Shown here: piece by piece, positions 60,380-64,000 of the stretch
Layout: each line of letters opens with the position of its first letter
How positions within the stretch are numbered: position 1 is the stretch's first letter
Origin: Petropleomorpha daqingensis
GTDB lineage: Bacteria; Actinomycetota; Actinomycetes; Mycobacteriales; Geodermatophilaceae
Length of the DNA stretch: 64,000 bases
NCBI RefSeq assembly: GCF_013408985.1
Contig: NZ_JACBZT010000001.1
Coordinates: forward strand, 3,472,001-3,536,000
Direction of reading: 5' to 3'
Position numbers and translations under genes: made by a program
The notes under the pieces: generated by a model
Told to the model about the DNA's origin: nothing
The model's input: the letters and a program-made list of their open reading frames with translations, nothing else
Database searches by the model: none

Positions 60380-60683
60380 GTGGGCGATGTCCGAGTGGCC
60401 AGCGGGCCGGTTTCTGCGGCGGACTTCCGCTGGACTCTCGGGCACTACCCGACCGGGGTGGCCGGAGCGGTACGTGGGTGGCGAGCTGGTGCGGTCGTCG
60501 GCCCCGGTGCAGGCGCGGGCGGCCGGTGACGTCGCCGCCCTCGGCCGACTGATGTCCGCCTCGCTCGGCGGCGATCTGCGGGTGACGACCAAGCAGGCCG
60601 ACGGGACCGTGGCAGCGGTGCCCGGCGCCGCCGCGCCGCGGTCGGTGCTCGACCCCACCGGTCAGCCCGGGCGACTGCGGTGA
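60380..60683 (+). pseudogene. Short broken frames, possibly a flavin-reductase-like remnant
   Basis: From the GTG at 60380 the frame encodes ADFRWTLGHYPTGVA, which resembles the first helix of flavin-reductase-like domains (F-R-x-A-L-G-H-F-P-T-G-V), and stops at 60529. An overlapping frame from ATG 60387 runs 98 codons and ends in a GTGA overlap with the Gfo/Idh start, but its sequence is not protein-like. Either it is a decayed flavin reductase or an unrecognised small gene. Confidence 0.35.
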
Positions 60684-61621
60684 CGCCGCTCCGGATCGGC
60701 CTGGTGGGGGCCGGGCCGTGGGCCGGCCTGTCCACCGGGCCCATGATCGCCGCCGGTGCCGCCACCGAGCTGTCGGCGGTCTACGCGCGCCGGCAGGACG
60801 CGGCGGCGTCGATCGCTGCGCGGCACGGCGGCGTCGTCGCCCGCACCTTCGACGATCTGCTCGCCTCGTGCGACGCGGTCGCCTTCGCGGTGCCCCCGGA
60901 CGTCCAATCCGACCTCGCGCCCCGCGCCGCCGCCGCCGGGCGGCACCTCCTGCTGGAGAAGCCCCTGGCCGGATCGGTGGCCGCGGCCGAGGCGGTCGCC
61001 GCGGCCGCCGCGGAGGCCGGTGTCGTCACCCAGATGGTGCTCACCAACCGCTACACGCAGCCGGTGCGCGACTTCCTTCGCCAGCTGTCCGAGGAAGTCG
61101 TCCGCGGAGTGTCCGCGCAGCTCATCAGCGGGGCGGCCCTGACCGGTTCGCCGTTCGCCACACCGTGGCGGGACCGGAACAGCGCCCTGCTCGACGTCGG
61201 CCCGCACGTGCTCGACCTGCTCGACGCCATCGCGGGCCCGATCTGCGCGGTCTCCGCCGTCCGGGACCCGTCCGGCTGCCTGGCCTTGACCTGCCGCCAC
61301 AGCGGCGGGGCGATCAGCACGGCGCTGCTGTCCTCGACGACCCCGGGGACCCGCGGGCCGCTCCGCTGCGAGGTCCTCACCGACCGCGGACTCCTCGTGC
61401 TCCCGGACCCGAGCAGCCACCCGCGCGCCGACCTGCAGCGGACCATCGCCGACGAGTTCGCCGCGGCGGTCGCGAACCGATCGCCCCACGCCCTCGACGT
61501 GGTCCACGGCCTGCGGCTCCAGCGGCTGCTGGACGCTGTGGAGCGTTCGGCCGCGAGCGGCGCGCCGGTCGCGCTCGACACCGCCTCTCCGCAACACCCA
61601 GTCGTCGAAGGAGACAGATGA
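60680..61621 (+). CDS. Gfo/Idh/MocA-family oxidoreductase
   Basis: A 313-residue protein with IGLVGAGPWAGLSTGPMIA (Rossmann start), the E-K-P motif in LLLEKPLAGSVAA and a C-terminal domain with LLDVGPHVLDLLDAI carrying the conserved His. It probably acts on a sugar or sugar derivative. GTG start. It is translationally coupled to the rhamnosidase gene (ATGA), which points to a substrate released by that enzyme. Confidence 0.87.
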   Translation: MTPLRIGLVGAGPWAGLSTGPMIAAGAATELSAVYARRQDAAASIAARHGGVVARTFDDLLASCDAVAFAVPPDVQSDLAPRAAAAGRHLLLEKPLAGSVAAAEAVAAAAAEAGVVTQMVLTNRYTQPVRDFLRQLSEEVVRGVSAQLISGAALTGSPFATPWRDRNSALLDVGPHVLDLLDAIAGPICAVSAVRDPSGCLALTCRHSGGAISTALLSSTTPGTRGPLRCEVLTDRGLLVLPDPSSHPRADLQRTIADEFAAAVANRSPHALDVVHGLRLQRLLDAVERSAASGAPVALDTASPQHPVVEGDR

Positions 61622-64000
61622 CCGAGCACCACCCCGTGACGGTGGCCATCACGCAGGTCGAGTACCTGGCGGGCTCCCGGTTCGTCCCGGTGCCGGCGCC
61701 CCGCCTGACCTGGGTCACCGAGACCGACGTCCCCGACTGGCGTCAGGCGTGGGCGGAGGTCGAGAGCGGTGGCTCGGTTGCCCGCGTCGACGGCCGCGAC
61801 TCGGTGCTCGTCCCGTGGCCCTTCGCCCCCCTTGCGCAGGGGGAGGGCCGGGCGGTGCGGGTGCGGGTGCACGGTGAGGACGGGTCGGTCTCCGGGTGGA
61901 GCGAGTGGCGCGAGGTCGAAGCCGGCTTCCTGGCCGAGGGGGCCTGGTCGGCATGCCTGGTCGGGTTGGCCGCTCCCGACCGGACGTCGCAGCCGGCGCT
62001 GCTGCGCGGGGAGTTCGACGTCACCGGCCCCGTGCGGCGGGCGACGCTCTACGCCACGGCCCGGGGCCTCTACCAGGTCGAGATCAACGGCTCGGCCGTC
62101 GACGAGGACACCCTCAAGCCCGGGTGGACCTCCTACCAGTGGCGCTACGTCCACGAGACGACCGACGTGACCGCGCTGCTGCGCCCCGGGCGCAACGCCA
62201 TGGGCATCCAGCTCGCCGGCGGCTGGTACAGCGAGAGCTACGGCTTCGGGGAGGACAAGAAGCCGTTCTACGGCGACCAGCCGGCGGCGGCCGCCCAGCT
62301 GGTCATCACCTACCAGAACGGGAACACGGCCGTGGTCGCCACCGGGGAGTCCTGGACGGCGTCGGGGGACGGCCCGGTCGTGAGCGCCAGCATCTACGAC
62401 GGCCAGCACGACGACGCGCAGCGGAACCAGCCCGGGTGGTCGACGGCGGGGTTCGACGACTCCTCCTGGGACCCGGTGCGTGCGCAGACGGCGCCCACCC
62501 CGGCGCCACGGCTCGGGCCACCCGTTCGCGTCGTCGCCGAACTCCCGGTGGTCGAGCGGTGGGTTGCGCCGTCGGGGGTCACGATCCTCGACTTCGGGCA
62601 GAACATCGCCGGCCGCCTGCGCCTGCGTGTCGACGCGCCCGCGGGCACGACGATCGTCGTGCGGCACGCCGAGATCCTCGACGGCGAGGAGCTCGACACG
62701 CACTCGCTGCGCGGCGCCGCCGCCACGGACTCGTTCGTCTCCGACGGCTCCCCGGGAACCTGGGAGCCGCAGTTCACCGTCCACGGGTTCCGCTACGCGA
62801 GCATCGACGGGTGGCCCGGCGGCGTGCCCGAGGGTGCGGTCACCGCCGTCGCGATCTCCAGCGACCTGGAGCGCACCGGATGGCTGGAGACGTCGCACCC
62901 CCTGGTGGACCGGCTGCACGAGAGCGTCGTGTGGAGCATGCGCGGCAACTTCGTCTCGCTGCCGACGGACTGCCCGCAGCGGGACGAGCGACTGGGCTGG
63001 ACCGGAGACATCCAGGTGTTCGCGCCGACCGCCGCCACCTTGTTCGACGTCAACGGCTTCCTCGCCAACTGGCTGGCCGATCTCGCCCTCGAGCAGAAGC
63101 GGCTCGACGGCGTCGTGCCCTACGTCGTGCCCAACATCTCGGGTGTGCCGACCTTCGCCACGGCGGCGTGGGGGGACGCGGCGACGGTGGTGCCGTGGGT
63201 GCTGCACCACCACTACGCCGACACGCGGGTGCTCGAGGACCAGTACGAGAGCATGACGACCTGGGTCGACCTCGTCGACCGGCTCGCCGGGTCGGGTCAT
63301 CTGTGGAAGGGCGGCTTCCAGTTCGGGGACTGGCTCGACCCGACGACACCGCCGGAGTTCCCGCTCGACGCCCGGGCGGACGCCGAACTGGTCGCCACCG
63401 CCTATTTCGCCTATTCGGCGCAGCTCCTCGCCTCGAACGCCGCCGCGCTGGGCAAGGCGGATGACGCGGCGAGGTACCGCGACCTGGCGGCCGGGATCAA
63501 GGCGGCCTTCCACGAGGAGTACGTCACGGGCAACGGCCGCGTGGTGTCGGACGCGCAGACCGCCTACGCGCTGCCGATCGTCTTCGGTCTCGCCGCGGAC
63601 GAGGAGGAGGTCCGCCGTCTGGGCGCGAACCTCGGCGCGCTCGTCCGCCGCAACGGCTACCACATCGGTACCGGCTTCGCGGGCACGTCGTTCCTCGCCG
63701 AGGCGCTGTCCCGGTCCGGCCAGCTCGCTGTCCTGGACCGCTTGCTGACCCAGACCGAGCAGCCGTCCTGGCTCTACCCGCTCACCCAGGGTGCGACGAC
63801 GACCTGGGAGGCCTGGGACGCCATCCGGCCGGACGGATCACCCCACCCGAACCACGTGTCGTTCAACCACTACGCCTTCGGCGCCGTGGCCCACTGGCTC
63901 CATGAGGGTCTGGCCGGCCTCGGCGCGGCCGAGCCGGGGTGCCGCACGCTGCGCATCGCACCGACGCCGCTGCCCAGCTTCGACCACGCCCGTTCGCGGA
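61618..64000 (+). CDS. GH78 alpha-L-rhamnosidase, truncated by the window end
   Basis: 794 codons are visible with no stop; complete bacterial homologues are usually about 870-1000 residues, so only the C-terminal beta-sandwich part is missing. The N-terminal and carbohydrate-binding beta domains come first (ATLYATARGLYQVEINGSAV, GWTSYQWRYVHETTDVT). The (alpha/alpha)6 catalytic barrel follows, with the GH78 hallmark SLPTDCPQRDERLGWTGDIQ and the acidic residue of TTTWEAWD. There is no signal peptide, so it probably cleaves imported rhamnosides in the cytoplasm. ATG start overlaps the Gfo/Idh stop. Confidence 0.93.
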   Translation, partial: MTEHHPVTVAITQVEYLAGSRFVPVPAPRLTWVTETDVPDWRQAWAEVESGGSVARVDGRDSVLVPWPFAPLAQGEGRAVRVRVHGEDGSVSGWSEWREVEAGFLAEGAWSACLVGLAAPDRTSQPALLRGEFDVTGPVRRATLYATARGLYQVEINGSAVDEDTLKPGWTSYQWRYVHETTDVTALLRPGRNAMGIQLAGGWYSESYGFGEDKKPFYGDQPAAAAQLVITYQNGNTAVVATGESWTASGDGPVVSASIYDGQHDDAQRNQPGWSTAGFDDSSWDPVRAQTAPTPAPRLGPPVRVVAELPVVERWVAPSGVTILDFGQNIAGRLRLRVDAPAGTTIVVRHAEILDGEELDTHSLRGAAATDSFVSDGSPGTWEPQFTVHGFRYASIDGWPGGVPEGAVTAVAISSDLERTGWLETSHPLVDRLHESVVWSMRGNFVSLPTDCPQRDERLGWTGDIQVFAPTAATLFDVNGFLANWLADLALEQKRLDGVVPYVVPNISGVPTFATAAWGDAATVVPWVLHHHYADTRVLEDQYESMTTWVDLVDRLAGSGHLWKGGFQFGDWLDPTTPPEFPLDARADAELVATAYFAYSAQLLASNAAALGKADDAARYRDLAAGIKAAFHEEYVTGNGRVVSDAQTAYALPIVFGLAADEEEVRRLGANLGALVRRNGYHIGTGFAGTSFLAEALSRSGQLAVLDRLLTQTEQPSWLYPLTQGATTTWEAWDAIRPDGSPHPNHVSFNHYAFGAVAHWLHEGLAGLGAAEPGCRTLRIAPTPLPSFDHARSR

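Overview
The window is GC-rich actinobacterial chromosome with frequent GTG starts, GTGA/ATGA stop-start overlaps and few AT-rich tracts. Gene content and order (phoH-ybeY-corC-like, era, recO, uppS, zur, glyS, dnaG) match the conserved actinobacterial block seen in Mycobacterium. Codon bias and several accessory families suggest Geodermatophilaceae (Blastococcus, Geodermatophilus or Modestobacter). This placement is an inference from gene content and order.

Region 1 (about 1-12.1 kb) is housekeeping: a HIT hydrolase, an enoyl-CoA hydratase-like protein, PhoH interrupted by a complete intein, YbeY, a CorC/HlyC-type CBS protein and a deaminase-like protein with no zinc ligands. A small accessory insert follows (DUF1801 protein, short DUF6176-like protein, membrane protein, XRE regulator divergent from an MFS exporter). 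The block then resumes with era, recO and uppS.

Region 2 (12.3-23.4 kb) holds a three-gene operon of unknown function (FAD/NAD(P)-type oxidoreductase, small membrane protein, zinc-ribbon/FHA protein), a CPA2 cation/proton antiporter, two Ser/Thr kinases, a DUF4878-like membrane protein, a Zur-type Fur regulator and two small proteins.

Region 3 (23.5-38.7 kb) contains glyS, a DrrAB-like ABC transporter with a DesK/DesR-like two-component system, a nuclease-like DUF559/AbiEi protein flanked by repeats, a tRNA-dihydrouridine synthase, pyruvate phosphate dikinase, a YdcF-like protein, dnaG and tRNA-Asn(GTT).

Region 4 (38.7-43 kb), directly 3' of tRNA-Asn, is island-like: two unrecognised genes with less biased codon use, an IS110-family element with a long left non-coding end and three tandem 23-bp repeats on its right, and a tiny zinc-ribbon gene. 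No integrase was found.

Region 5 (43-64 kb) is a catabolic cluster arranged around an IclR regulator. On the minus strand are an SMP-30 lactonase, two SDRs, a mutarotase, a self-sufficient P450 (P450-FMN reductase-2Fe2S), an atypical FMN alpha-hydroxyacid-oxidase homologue, a Gfo/Idh oxidoreductase, a FAD/Fe-S lactate-dehydrogenase-like protein and an IlvD/Edd sugar-acid dehydratase. On the plus strand are a FAH-fold hydrolase, a zinc alcohol dehydrogenase, an SDR, a TetR regulator, a Gfo/Idh oxidoreductase and a GH78 alpha-L-rhamnosidase cut by the window end. Together they read as release of L-rhamnose (or another 6-deoxy sugar) and its non-phosphorylative oxidation: sugar to lactone, aldonate, 2-keto-3-deoxy acid, 2,4-diketo acid, then pyruvate plus lactate. 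The P450 and the atypical FMN enzyme are the unexplained parts and the most interesting content of the window.
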